A DNA stretch of 37,756 bases from Lachnospiraceae bacterium (GCA_017620345.1 JAFZQP010000104.1:1-37756), one strand, 5' to 3'. Shown: positions 1 to 8,189, counted from the first letter of the stretch. Made by a program: numbers and translations. The notes: generated by a model not told the origin, from the sequence alone.

Positions 1-411
1 GATACCGAGCGGCTTCATCTCACCGTCCGAAAGCGGTACAGGCTTGCTTCCCGGACCTACGAATCCCGTAACTCCTCTTGTATTACGCACTACGTACCAT
101 GTAACGTCATTCATAATCATATTGATAAGAACATAGCCGGGGAACATCTTCTTGGCGGTCGTCTTGCGGACACCGTTCTTGACCTCGGTAACATCCTGCA
201 TGGGAACTCTGACTTCAAGTATCTCATTCTCAAGATGTCTGTTTTCTATAGTCTTCTCAATATTTGCTTTTACTTTATTCTCGTATCCGGAATATGTATG
301 TACAACATACCAGTTTGCCTTGGGCCCCTTATCTTCGGGTGCATCCTCGGCAAATTCCGCATTTTCTTCTTTTATCTCTTCCGAAAGCTCCATGTTGTTC
401 GTATCTGCCAC
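1..411 (-). CDS. nusG: Transcription termination/antitermination factor NusG (C-terminus cut by window edge)
   Basis: NusG binds RNA polymerase, modulates pausing and Rho action, and links transcription to translation. The first 137 codons are present. After an acidic N-terminal tail of about 30 residues comes the NGN domain, with recognisable stretches WYVVHTYSGYENKV, a VPMQDVTEVKNG segment, KKMFPGYVLI and WYVVRNTRGVTGFVG. The KOW domain would lie beyond base 1. The start chosen is GTG at 411, because a GAGGGATT ribosome site sits a few bases upstream; an in-frame ATG seven codons in (AACATGGAG) is the alternative. It follows secE after 22 bases in the standard rpmG-secE-nusG order, which makes the call very secure. 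Confidence 0.97.
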   Translation of the reverse strand, partial: MADTNNMELSEEIKEENAEFAEDAPEDKGPKANWYVVHTYSGYENKVKANIEKTIENRHLENEILEVRVPMQDVTEVKNGVRKTTAKKMFPGYVLINMIMNDVTWYVVRNTRGVTGFVGPGSKPVPLSDGEMKPLGI

Positions 412-433
412 GGTAATCCCTCACTTTACAATG

Positions 434-652
434 TTAAAGACTGACCAGGAAATTGATCCCCGACTGGAGCAGGAAATCTATTACTGCGATCAGAAGTCCC
501 AAAATGACAGACACAACAACTACAGCGACAGTCTGCTTTGTCACATCATCCTTGGAAGTCCAGCTGATCTTGTGAAACTCAGCCTTAAGACCTTTAAACA
601 AGTCTTTGCCCTTTTTTGCGACAACATCCGTTCCGTTATTCGTCTCTGCCAT
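434..652 (-). CDS. secE: Preprotein translocase subunit SecE
   Basis: SecE is the small essential subunit that clamps SecY in the Sec translocon of the cytoplasmic membrane. The 72-residue product has the single-span Gram-positive form: a charged cytoplasmic amphipathic segment (KGLKAEFHKISWTSKDDV) followed by one hydrophobic helix (about residues 42-60) and a short tail. The start at 652 is set by an AAGGAG site at 661-666, eight bases away; a longer reading from 697 has no such support and would overlap rpmG. The ATG shares one base with the rpmG stop (TAATG), so the two are translationally coupled, and nusG follows. Confidence 0.96.
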   Translation of the reverse strand: MAETNNGTDVVAKKGKDLFKGLKAEFHKISWTSKDDVTKQTVAVVVVSVILGLLIAVIDFLLQSGINFLVSL

Positions 653-801
653 TACTTCGTCTCCTTGTGTAATGTATGCTTCTTGCAGAATCTGCAATAT
701 TTCTTTGTTTCCATACGATCAGGATGAGTTTTCTTATCCTTCTTTGTATCGTAATTTCTGTTCTTGCACTCTGTGCAGGCAAGTGTAATTCTGGTACGCA
801 T
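652..801 (-). CDS. rpmG: 50S ribosomal protein L33
   Basis: This 49-residue gene is a large-subunit ribosomal protein. The translation begins [19 protein letters not shown] and contains two CxxC pairs (Cys9/Cys12 and Cys36/Cys39), so this is the zinc-ribbon, zinc-binding form of L33. Its length is normal for the family. An AGAGGTGG site lies just upstream of the ATG. It is the first gene of the rpmG-secE-nusG unit, and its stop overlaps the secE start by one base. A strong promoter lies about 90 bases upstream. Confidence 0.96.
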   Translation of the reverse strand: MRTRITLACTECKNRNYDTKKDKKTHPDRMETKKYCRFCKKHTLHKETK

Positions 802-888
802 TTTTTCCACCTCTCTGGATTAAAACTGTAACTGTATGCGAGAGTATTTACAGCACAAAAAAAAGACTCAATCTCGTCTCGCCGGAAT

Positions 889-917
889 AATATAACACAC
901 GAACCATGCAGCGTCAA
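889..917 (-). promoter_or_regulatory. Promoter of rpmG-secE-nusG
   Basis: On the minus strand TTGACG (912-917) and TATATT (889-894) are separated by exactly 17 bases, close to the housekeeping sigma consensus. Transcription would start near 882 and leave a leader of about 80 bases before rpmG. No other minus-strand candidate in this gap is as good. Confidence 0.8.
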
Positions 918-941
918 TCAGTTTTTGATCTTTTCATTAAA

Positions 942-959
942 ATATGCAAAACGGCATAT
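942..959. repeat. Small inverted repeat between divergent promoters
   Basis: ATATGC and GCATAT flank a 6-base centre, about 25 bases upstream of the rpmG -35 box and about 130 bases upstream of the FliD-like gene's promoter. It could be an operator, but six base pairs in AT-rich DNA may arise by chance. The whole gene-free stretch 802-1231 holds this repeat, the two divergent promoters, a pair of TTGGTGCT copies (992 and 1044) and the hairpin leader described separately. Confidence 0.25.
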
Positions 960-1090
960 CATGACACGAACAATACAGTAACTACCATATGTTGGTGCTG
1001 TTTTTGTTCTCTTGTGATAATGCCCAATTTACTTAACATAATATTGGTGCTTTTTAGGCGTTTTTTTGCCCTGTTTTTACGCAAAAACCC

Positions 1091-1119
1091 TTGATTTTCT
1101 ATGTCTTTGATAGTAGTAT
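1091..1119 (+). promoter_or_regulatory. Probable promoter of the FliD-like gene
   Basis: TTGATT (1091-1096) and TAGTAT (1114-1119) are 17 bases apart and end just before the hairpin leader at 1123. The match to the vegetative consensus is moderate (four of six at each box). I looked for a flagellar sigma-28 type site (TAAA, about 15 bases, CCGATA) in this gap and did not find one. This is the only plus-strand gene, so it needs a promoter of its own here. Confidence 0.5.
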
Positions 1120-1122
1120 AGA

Positions 1123-1194
1123 GGCATAAAAGTAGCATTTTATGCCCGAGCGCCTGTTCGATCCTTACGAACAGGACCCGGAACTGAATCCGGG
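1123..1194 (+). promoter_or_regulatory. Structured 5' leader with three consecutive hairpins
   Basis: Three perfect hairpins follow one another between the promoter and the ribosome site of the FliD-like gene. The first pairs GGCATAAAA (1123-1131) with TTTTATGCC (1138-1146). The second pairs CCTGTTCG (1153-1160) with CGAACAGG (1168-1175). The third pairs CCCGGA (1177-1182) with TCCGGG (1189-1194). They are followed by AGGAGG (1211-1216) and GGAGG (1220-1224). GGA triplets occur at ACAGGA (1171-1176), CCGGAA and in both Shine-Dalgarno copies; this is the pattern CsrA recognises in flagellin leaders. The structure is seen; a regulatory role is inferred. Confidence 0.5.
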
Positions 1195-1231
1195 GAAGCT
1201 TTACCATTCAAGGAGGAAAGGAGGGGCAACA

Positions 1232-2539
1232 ATGGCAGATAATACAGCTATTTCTACTGTATATAATCATTTCCTTACCACGTACGCGCCAACGGGTACC
1301 AACAGCAAGTATGATACCCATAAGAAGAGCGAGCTTCGTGGTCTTTATAATTCCATTGTTAAGATGAATAAAGAAGCGCCCCTGTTCCTGCTTGACAATT
1401 CTCCGTCTACACAGGAGTTTGCGGTCGGACTGAAGGAGAATGCAAGGTCGCTCAAGAATGTCATCTCATCACTGTCGATGGATGATTCCGACAGCATGCT
1501 CGATCAGAAGGCTGTTGCATCAAGCGACGAGAACATCGTTCAGGCTTCATATATCGGCGGCGCTGCCATCGATCCGGATTCGATACCGACTCTTGAGATC
1601 TCGGTCAAACAGCTTGCCGGTGTACAGGAAAACCGCGGTAAGTTCCTTGAGCCCGATGAGATGGGGCTTGAACCCGGAACGTATTCATTTGATATTCATT
1701 CAAGGGATATGGATTATGAGTTCCAGTTCAATATCGGAGAGAATGATACGAACAAGATCATAGAAGAGAAGCTCTCAAGACTCATTACCCGTTCCAACAT
1801 AGGAGTAAATGCATCTGTTCTTACCGACGACGAAGGAAAGGTCGCTCTTTCGATCAAGTCGGATGATACGGGTGTCCGGGATGAGGGCGGCACGAATTTT
1901 GTTATTTCCGATAACAATACACATAAGACTGCAGGTACGGTTGATTACTTCGGTATCGGAGATGTGACCGAATATCCTCAGAATTCACTCTTTACATTAA
2001 ACGGTGAGGAGCGGAGCACCTTCTCGAATCATTTCTCGATCGAAAAGATGTACGACATCAACTTGAGCGGTATCAGCACCGATGATTCTTCGGTAAGCAT
2101 AGGCCTTAAGACCGATGTTGAGTCTGTAACCGAGAACATCACTAACCTTGTAAACGGATACAATTCATTCATCAACAACGTCAACGCATACGCCGAATCG
2201 CAGCCATACTCGAAGAAACTTGTCCGCGAGATGAGCAAGATCGCACAGTTGTATTCGACAGAGCTTGAATCGATCGGTCTCAGTTTCAGGGAAGACGGCA
2301 CTATCAATATAGATAATAACCTTCTGACACAGACTGCACGTGAGGATGATGCAATGAATCAGTTTGCACCTATCAAGAAGTTCGCGGAAGGTGTACTTGC
2401 CCGTGCGAACAAGGTGGCTCTTGATCCGATGGAGTACACACAGAAGACCATCGTTGCATACAAGAACCCCGGTCACGGATTCGCAACTCCTTATGTAACG
2501 AGCAATTACAGCGGAATGATGTTTTCGAGTTACACATAA
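1232..2539 (+). CDS. FliD-like (flagellar cap / hook-associated protein 2-like) protein
   Basis: This 435-residue protein has no signal peptide or membrane span. Its C-terminal half resembles the FliD D0/D1 part: a stretch with NLSGISTDDSSVSIGLKTD, the helix TENITNLVNGYNSFINNVNAYA, then a segment reading LESIGLSFREDGTINID, which matches the FliD pattern of a late LG(I/L)...DGT(L/I) motif before the terminal helix. It ends in a tyrosine/serine-rich tail (NYSGMMFSSYT). FliD caps the growing flagellar filament; canonical FliD contains a longer variable middle, so this may be a paralogue or another rod/hook/filament axial protein. The start is at 1232 because of a GGAGG site seven bases upstream; an upstream in-frame ATG at 1142 lies inside the leader hairpins. 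It is the only plus-strand gene and stands alone, far from other flagellar genes. Confidence 0.6.
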   Translation: MADNTAISTVYNHFLTTYAPTGTNSKYDTHKKSELRGLYNSIVKMNKEAPLFLLDNSPSTQEFAVGLKENARSLKNVISSLSMDDSDSMLDQKAVASSDENIVQASYIGGAAIDPDSIPTLEISVKQLAGVQENRGKFLEPDEMGLEPGTYSFDIHSRDMDYEFQFNIGENDTNKIIEEKLSRLITRSNIGVNASVLTDDEGKVALSIKSDDTGVRDEGGTNFVISDNNTHKTAGTVDYFGIGDVTEYPQNSLFTLNGEERSTFSNHFSIEKMYDINLSGISTDDSSVSIGLKTDVESVTENITNLVNGYNSFINNVNAYAESQPYSKKLVREMSKIAQLYSTELESIGLSFREDGTINIDNNLLTQTAREDDAMNQFAPIKKFAEGVLARANKVALDPMEYTQKTIVAYKNPGHGFATPYVTSNYSGMMFSSYT

Positions 2540-2563
2540 GATGACCCGTTGATATCAGACGGA

Positions 2564-2600
2564 AAGAAGAAAGCCCTGCAAACTGCAGGGCTTTCTTCTT
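2564..2600. terminator. Bidirectional intrinsic terminator between convergent genes
   Basis: A perfect 17-base-pair stem (AAGAAGAAAGCCCTGCA at 2564-2580, its complement at 2584-2600) closes on a 3-base loop. Because the outer pairs are A and T, the stem supplies a T-rich tail in both directions. It lies 25 bases after the FliD-like stop and 17 bases after the stop of the convergent gene. Confidence 0.9.
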
Positions 2601-2616
2601 AATATAATGCTGTTTA

Positions 2617-2982
2617 CTATGCGATCTTTTTATCCGCTGCTTCTTTGAACACCTTAAGGAACGGCAGGATGTCACTTGCCAGTTCATCCGAGATAGCCGG
2701 ATAATCCTTCTTGGAAAATCCGTCGCTGAGTGCATTGACTGCCACCTCCAGCTTGTCATCGTTGATGAGCGGTTCAGGATCATTGATCATATCTCTTGTT
2801 ACATTATAAGTCTCGATCATAAAATTAAATCCATCCATGATCTGAAGAAGAAAATCGATCGTATCCTCCTGCATATCTCCTTTGATCTCGGAAACAACCT
2901 GCTCCATAGCAGGGATCAGTCTGTCAAGATAATCCGATGCTGCTCTGAGTGCTTCTAACTTCTGTTCTCTGATAGTTTCCAT
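2617..2982 (-). CDS. Conserved small helical protein of unknown function
   Basis: The 121-residue product starts METIREQKLEALRAASDYLDRLIPAME and is predicted by eye to be almost entirely alpha-helical, acidic and soluble, without signal or membrane segments. No catalytic motif is visible. The start at 2982 is preceded by GGGGGT at a suitable distance; the longer reading from 3015 has no ribosome site. It converges on the FliD-like gene and shares its terminator, which suggests (only by position) a partner or chaperone of the flagellar protein. I have an impression of similar proteins in flagellated Lachnospiraceae but cannot name a family. Confidence 0.7.
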   Translation of the reverse strand: METIREQKLEALRAASDYLDRLIPAMEQVVSEIKGDMQEDTIDFLLQIMDGFNFMIETYNVTRDMINDPEPLINDDKLEVAVNALSDGFSKKDYPAISDELASDILPFLKVFKEAADKKIA

Positions 2983-3026
2983 TTTGTACCCCCACGCTTC
3001 CATGCAATTCGACAACTATAGTATCG

Positions 3027-3063
3027 GTAAACATCCTTGTTTACATCAGTATTAATTATATCA
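3027..3063 (-). promoter_or_regulatory. Extended -10 promoter with a downstream inverted repeat
   Basis: On the minus strand TGATATAAT (3055-3063) is a perfect extended -10 element; no good -35 box is visible. A start near 3048 would place the inverted repeat GTAAAC / GTTTAC (3027-3032 and 3039-3044) at the very beginning of the transcript, a usual position for an operator. It would drive the helical-protein gene at 2982. Confidence 0.5.
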
Positions 3064-3080
3064 CAGCATTTTCATAAAAT

Positions 3081-3605
3081 CTACATTTTCTCCAATCCCC
3101 ACGATATCCAGATCCACTGTGTCTTAACTCCATCGCTATCGGTTATCGTAAGAACCCCGTCATCAAACTCCCATGAAGCTGCTTTCATACCTATATCGGA
3201 AGCCATCCATTTGGGTCTTATCTTACCGTCTGCAACCTCATATATATAGATATGCTGAGAATATCCAAGCTCATCCCTCTTTACCCACGAAGGTCTCCTG
3301 CTGCCGTATCTGCCGCGTTTCCAGCACAGGATCATAAGCTCATCCCGGCCGTCATGATCTACATCCTCAAACAGAATATCCTGCGCGAGGATATTTCTGT
3401 CAAGTTCCCATATAACCGTATCTGCCTGCCAAACCGTTATATGTCTTCCCTCTTCCCTGATGCAAAGATCTCCGTCAGCGGATCTTATCGTCTTGTCGAC
3501 AGGAGGCAGCACAGTCAGTCTATTTAAAATCACAGCAGCGGATGCTGCTGTGATCATGATCAGAATTAATGACAGTATAGTTATTATCCATCTCTTCTTA
3601 GTCAT
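3081..3605 (-). CDS. Membrane-anchored protein with a VCBS/FG-GAP-like calcium-loop segment
   Basis: The 174-residue product has one N-terminal hydrophobic span (about residues 6-27), so most of the chain is outside the cell. Around residue 81 it carries DVDHDGRDEL, the acidic DxDxDGxxE loop seen in VCBS/FG-GAP propeller repeats, followed by ILCWKRGRYGSRRPSW and a later section reporting a YIYEV strand. A single such repeat is too little for a propeller. The start is the ATG at 3605, which overlaps the stop of the upstream lipoprotein gene by eight bases (ATGACTAA), showing tight coupling; the longer reading from 3662 would sit inside that gene. The function is unknown and probably tied to the upstream lipoprotein. 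Confidence 0.7.
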   Translation of the reverse strand: MTKKRWIITILSLILIMITAASAAVILNRLTVLPPVDKTIRSADGDLCIREEGRHITVWQADTVIWELDRNILAQDILFEDVDHDGRDELMILCWKRGRYGSRRPSWVKRDELGYSQHIYIYEVADGKIRPKWMASDIGMKAASWEFDDGVLTITDSDGVKTQWIWISWGLEKM

Positions 3606-5841
3606 AATTATATACATATCTGTAGCTGTACGCCCAGTCCGGATGATCGTAAGCCTTTCCATACGGTGTCATATCTTCATAACTCTCATTGGTTATTCCC
3701 ATCTTTTTTCTCCACTCGGAATCGGTGAGTCTGTCGGATATCGGCTGTTCAAACTGATAGAAGCTGAACACACTGCCTTCCGCTATACGAAGCTTCCCGT
3801 CGACCGGAACAACAACATATATGGTTGCAGGGTCACCTGTTGCCATCTGGAGCACTCTTCCGTTGGGATCCGTTGCTACGTCGACTACAAGCGCAGCGGG
3901 ATAGTTTTCGGAAGAAGGATACTCATCCCCCGTCTGTGCTTTCATGGCGTCGAGCCAGAAATGCTCTATCTCGCCACCGTATATCTCGATAAGTTCATAT
4001 TCCTTATCGGTAAGTTTTTCGTTCTCAAGTTCCTTGACGGATATGGTCTTTAACTTGCCGGCAAGTTCTGCAAGCTTATCAAGGTTTTCCTCGTCCGCAT
4101 CAGATAAATATCCGAGCATACCAAGCCCCTTTGCCGTATTTTTTGCAAGTGTCTCAAATCTCGAGAAAACAAGCGGTTCGGGCTCAACATATCCCCTGAA
4201 ATCCTTGTCATCTTCCCAGCCGCCGCCCATCTCGGCCATAACCTGTTTTGAATATAGTACCGTGTCATGTTTCAGTTCGGTATAACTTCCGGCAAATGTC
4301 TCAAGATCCTTTTTGGCCCATTCATCACCCCGCATAAAAGCCGGATATCCCTCGCCTTTTTGGTCAAGAAGCGGTCTTAACGTATTAAGCCACCCGGCAT
4401 ACAGGCTTGCGTTCCATATCTTGCAATCATTCCCGGAGAACTCTTCCCGCATTGTCTCCATATTCTTATCGTAATTCTTGTATGCGGTCGCTCCCATATC
4501 ATCCAGTATGGAATATGCCTTGTCAGATCCGAGTGCCGCCGGAACGTCAAGGAAATCCGGAAGCAGTCTCTTGTCATCATCCTCGTATTCACCCACTCTT
4601 CTGTATGTGAGTTCCTGCATTATGGTCGCATCGATCGTAAAACGCTGGCCCATGAACCTGTAGCCGAGGATCACGTTACTCTCGTCATCCGAATCTTCTA
4701 TCGGAATGGAGTTGATCCTCGGAGCACGCATCTTTCCGGTAAGCGCATGGAACTTCTTCCAACCCGCGTCATCCCCTGCTATGGATGAAGCGTCGACTGA
4801 CTCGCCGTAAGCATCTATTATCGCCGGCATATACTCATAATACCCGAGATCATCGCTTGCTCCCGCAAAAAACGAAGTAACTTCATATATCGAACTCCAC
4901 AGGTCACGATCGCCCTTATCAAGTGCAAGAGTGATCAAAAGTGCAGATCTGTCCGCATCCTCATCTATTTGATCAAACTGTCTTCTTCCGTACCACATCA
5001 TTGCACGGAAGTATTTTTCCAGAGTCGCATCTCCTTCATAATATCCCCGCGGCTTGTACTGACTGTAGTCCTCGTAATCACCCGTAAGAACGGATGTCTC
5101 GATCCCCTCGGCGCTCATGATATGGTCATGTTCGAACTCAACGATGTCCTTGACATCCGCCGGATACTCAGCGGTATCATCAAGCAGAAGCGCCGCAACC
5201 GAAAAGAATGCAACGCATCTTTCTGATGCGGATGCCCATTCTGTACCTTTTAATGTGTCATACTGATCCGAAGAAGCTTTGAGCATATCCCCGGTAAGCT
5301 TTTTTAATTCATCATACAGATGGTCCTTCTCGATTCCTCTCATCAGGTACGCAAAATAAATATGATAGGTATGCATCATCGAATCAACGGTAACAAAATT
5401 CGGAGTCTGGCAATACCGGTTCATCTCATATATCTCGAAAAACTCTTTACCCGCACCGTCAGATACGACAAATCCGTTCTTTTTGATCTTATCAAGCCAC
5501 TCTTTGTCGTAATAATCATATTCATCGTGATTGATGATATTGGACAAATCGTCCGCGATCTCAATATTTTCTACCGCAGGTTTCAGTCCGGCAAGCTCGC
5601 TCTCATCATTTTCCAAAGGAAGAAGGCTTTTCCTTGTCCATGTTTTGACGCTGTCCGATATATCGCTTTTTGCGCCGGCTTCCTGAACGTCCTCGGTTTT
5701 TTCCTCAGTCGGATTATCCTGAGTCGGATTATCAACATTCATCGAAACACCCGAACAGCCTTCCAGGAAAATTCCTGCAGCACATACGAGTGCAACCGCC
5801 TTCGTGATCTTCTTTTTTGCTGATCCGGCAAATCTTATCAT
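3598..5841 (-). CDS. DUF3160-type surface lipoprotein
   Basis: The 747-residue precursor has a basic start, a hydrophobic stretch and a lipobox LEGC at about residues 26-29, so it should be lipid-anchored on the outside of the membrane. An acidic, Asn/Thr-rich linker follows. The main body contains the segment FVTVDSMMHTYHIYFAYLMRGIEKD, which fits the DUF3160 family, whose biochemical role is not established. The size is normal for that family. The start at 5841 is preferred over the ATG at 5847 because GGGAGG is then seven bases upstream rather than directly abutting. It follows the GH3 glucosidase by 20 bases and overlaps the next gene by eight, so all three are probably one operon. A role at the surface connected with glycan use or the envelope is inferred from that position only. 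Confidence 0.8.
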   Translation of the reverse strand: MIRFAGSAKKKITKAVALVCAAGIFLEGCSGVSMNVDNPTQDNPTEEKTEDVQEAGAKSDISDSVKTWTRKSLLPLENDESELAGLKPAVENIEIADDLSNIINHDEYDYYDKEWLDKIKKNGFVVSDGAGKEFFEIYEMNRYCQTPNFVTVDSMMHTYHIYFAYLMRGIEKDHLYDELKKLTGDMLKASSDQYDTLKGTEWASASERCVAFFSVAALLLDDTAEYPADVKDIVEFEHDHIMSAEGIETSVLTGDYEDYSQYKPRGYYEGDATLEKYFRAMMWYGRRQFDQIDEDADRSALLITLALDKGDRDLWSSIYEVTSFFAGASDDLGYYEYMPAIIDAYGESVDASSIAGDDAGWKKFHALTGKMRAPRINSIPIEDSDDESNVILGYRFMGQRFTIDATIMQELTYRRVGEYEDDDKRLLPDFLDVPAALGSDKAYSILDDMGATAYKNYDKNMETMREEFSGNDCKIWNASLYAGWLNTLRPLLDQKGEGYPAFMRGDEWAKKDLETFAGSYTELKHDTVLYSKQVMAEMGGGWEDDKDFRGYVEPEPLVFSRFETLAKNTAKGLGMLGYLSDADEENLDKLAELAGKLKTISVKELENEKLTDKEYELIEIYGGEIEHFWLDAMKAQTGDEYPSSENYPAALVVDVATDPNGRVLQMATGDPATIYVVVPVDGKLRIAEGSVFSFYQFEQPISDRLTDSEWRKKMGITNESYEDMTPYGKAYDHPDWAYSYRYVYNYD

Positions 5842-5861
5842 TATCATTCCTCCCTTTTTGG

Positions 5862-8138
5862 TCAGGCATTAAGCTTATTTATGAGCTCTCGCATCTCTTC
5901 GTAAGTAAAATCTCCGAAGCTCATATTTACTATATTGCGAAGCGTTGTATCCCCAAGATATACGGCAGGATCCGCTCCGAATGCATCCGACGCAACACCG
6001 TCCGCATTTTGTTTGTTAAGGATTTCCTTAACATATTTATCAAAATACGGCTTTGCCGTCTTCGCTGCCTTGGGATCCTCCATTATGTCTTTATATATCG
6101 AGTTCTCATCATATACCGGCTTCCGGGGTTTTCTCGGGGTAACGGTTACGGTTTTGTACGTAACGACTTCCTCGGCATTTCTGCATATCTCGATCTTATA
6201 ATCACCCGGTTCCGTATACCAGTCGGACAGTTCCTCGTCATAATATGCGAATGCGCTCTTGTCCAGAATGAAACTTACGGACTTTCTTTCGTGAGCATCA
6301 AGGAACACTTTCGTAAATCCTTTGAGTTCGCGAACTGCCCTTCTTATCTTCGTGTTCGGTATATCCGCTTCAACATAGAGCTGGACCACTTCCTTGCCCG
6401 GGATATCACTTTCATTTATCACCTCCACCGTTACTTCCACGGTTTCATCATCACGCATCTTATCGGTATCGACCGACATCCTGCCGTATGAAAAAGTGCT
6501 GTATGACAGCCCGTAACCAAAGGGGAACCGTACCGGCATCTTTTTACGGGAATAATATCTGTATCCCACAAAGATACCCTCTCGGTAATCGATCTTTGAA
6601 CAGTCTCCGGAAAAATCAATATATGAAGGATTATCTTCAACACGCAGCGGCATCGTCTCAGGAAGTCGTCCTGAAGGGTTGGTCTTACCCGAAAGAGCCA
6701 GCGCCGTAGCGATCCCGACTCCCTCACCGCACAGATACGTCTCAAGAATGCCTTCAACCTTGTTGGCCCACGGCATCGTAACCGGCGATCCGTTCGAGAG
6801 AACAACTATCACATGCGGATTAACCCCTGCTATCGCTTCGATAAGATCATTCTGGACCTGCGGCATATCCATATGCTTTCTGTCATACCCTTCGGATTCA
6901 TACGATTCCGGAAGCCCCGCAAAGATAATGACCTTATCCACATTCTTCGCGGCACTTACGGCACGATCGAATTTTGCCTTATCATATTTATCATCTTCAG
7001 CAGAAAATCCCTCCTCGAATGTAACCTTGGAGTTCCACTGCATACCTATCAGAATGGAATCTACATTGCCTGTCCTGATATGCGAACTTCCTCCGCCCTG
7101 GAATCTGGGATTTTTGGCAAACCCGCCGACAAGGAGAACATATTCACTGCTCTTTACGGGAAGAACTTTGTTCTCATTTTTCAGAAGGACCATGCATTCA
7201 CCGGCGATATCCCTCACAAGGCGGTGGTGTTCATCCTTATCCCATTTAGCATTGCTGTCATGATTTTCAACTATCTTAAATACAAGTTCAAGGACCCTCT
7301 CGACACACGCATCAAGATCCTCTTCGGCAAGCTCACCTTTTTGTACCGCATCGATGACAAGCTTATCATAAGCTCCGCCGGATCCGGGCATTTCCAGATC
7401 AAGTCCTGCCGCGATACCTTTAACGCGGTCCCTGACCGCACCCCAGTCACTGATGACGGCGCCTTCAAATCCCCATTCTTTTCTCAGTATATCGGTGAGC
7501 AGTCTCTTATTCTCCGACATCTGGACCCCGTTGACGAGGTTATACGCACACATCACGGTCCATGGCTGTGACTCCTTAACGGCGATCTCAAAACCCTTCA
7601 GGTATATCTCACGCAGTGTCCGCTCGTCGATCCTCGAATCATAACTGTTACGGCGGAACTCCTGATTGTTCGCGCAAAAATGTTTCAGCGATGTACCCAC
7701 GCCTTTGGACTGAACACCCCTTATGTAAGCGGCAGCTATCTTACCTGACAGATACGGATCCTCCGAATAATACTCAAAATTCCTGCCGCACAGAGGCGAT
7801 CTTTTGATGTTGCATCCGGGGCCGAGGATCGTCCCTACATTCTCTGCCTGGCACTCCTCTCCGATCGCTTCTCCGACAGTCTGTACTATATCAGTATCAA
7901 AGCTGGCTGCGAGATTTACTCCCGCAGGAAAACACACTGCTTCGATACTGTTATTGACTGATCTAACATCCGCGTCGGGATCCTGTTTTCGCAGACCGCT
8001 CGGTCCGTCGCTTACCATGACAGCAGGTATCTGCAGTCTATCTATCTCTTTTGTATGCCAGAAATCCGAACCCGAACACAGACTGACTTTTTCTTCCAGC
8101 GTCAGTTTCTTAACGATCGATCTTATCTTTGAATCCAT
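5862..8138 (-). CDS. Glycoside hydrolase family 3 beta-glucosidase-type enzyme
   Basis: GH3 enzymes release terminal beta-linked sugars (glucose, xylose and others) with retention of configuration. The 758-residue protein shows the three-domain layout: TIM barrel with SDGPSGLR (about residues 43-50), GPGCNIKRSPLCGRNFEYYSEDP, a KHF motif and the nucleophile in VISDWGA (Asp at about 231); then the alpha/beta sandwich with GGGSSH and AGLPESYESEGYDR; and a fibronectin-III-like C-terminus (FPFGYGLSYSTF onward). No signal peptide and no PA14 insert are visible, so it probably works inside the cell on imported oligosaccharides. The start at 8138 follows AGAGGTG; an earlier in-frame ATG at 8168 lacks a comparable site. 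The sugar specificity cannot be read from sequence alone. Confidence 0.93.
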   Translation of the reverse strand: MDSKIRSIVKKLTLEEKVSLCSGSDFWHTKEIDRLQIPAVMVSDGPSGLRKQDPDADVRSVNNSIEAVCFPAGVNLAASFDTDIVQTVGEAIGEECQAENVGTILGPGCNIKRSPLCGRNFEYYSEDPYLSGKIAAAYIRGVQSKGVGTSLKHFCANNQEFRRNSYDSRIDERTLREIYLKGFEIAVKESQPWTVMCAYNLVNGVQMSENKRLLTDILRKEWGFEGAVISDWGAVRDRVKGIAAGLDLEMPGSGGAYDKLVIDAVQKGELAEEDLDACVERVLELVFKIVENHDSNAKWDKDEHHRLVRDIAGECMVLLKNENKVLPVKSSEYVLLVGGFAKNPRFQGGGSSHIRTGNVDSILIGMQWNSKVTFEEGFSAEDDKYDKAKFDRAVSAAKNVDKVIIFAGLPESYESEGYDRKHMDMPQVQNDLIEAIAGVNPHVIVVLSNGSPVTMPWANKVEGILETYLCGEGVGIATALALSGKTNPSGRLPETMPLRVEDNPSYIDFSGDCSKIDYREGIFVGYRYYSRKKMPVRFPFGYGLSYSTFSYGRMSVDTDKMRDDETVEVTVEVINESDIPGKEVVQLYVEADIPNTKIRRAVRELKGFTKVFLDAHERKSVSFILDKSAFAYYDEELSDWYTEPGDYKIEICRNAEEVVTYKTVTVTPRKPRKPVYDENSIYKDIMEDPKAAKTAKPYFDKYVKEILNKQNADGVASDAFGADPAVYLGDTTLRNIVNMSFGDFTYEEMRELINKLNA

Positions 8139-8189
8139 ATAAACACCTCTTCCGTTTAGGAACCCCATCAATAATAAAAACTATCAAAA

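Noticed and set aside
636..917. Minus-strand frame of 93 codons over rpmG
   Set aside because: It is out of frame with L33 and runs through the rpmG promoter; the zinc-ribbon L33 is the real gene.
1063..1087. TTTTTGC / GCAAAAA inverted repeat read as a terminator
   Set aside because: It is upstream of the gene it would serve, mostly A-T pairs, and no transcript from either side should end there.
802..1231. Cyclic-di-GMP riboswitch upstream of the flagellar gene
   Set aside because: The conserved core sequence of GEMM-type riboswitches is not present; the leader only has simple hairpins.
5817..6491. Plus-strand frame of 224 codons opposite the GH3 gene
   Set aside because: It lies wholly against a conserved gene and shows no family motif or initiation signal.
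6813..7571. Plus-strand frame of 252 codons opposite the GH3 gene
   Set aside because: It covers the conserved catalytic barrel of the GH3 enzyme in antisense and has no coding support of its own.
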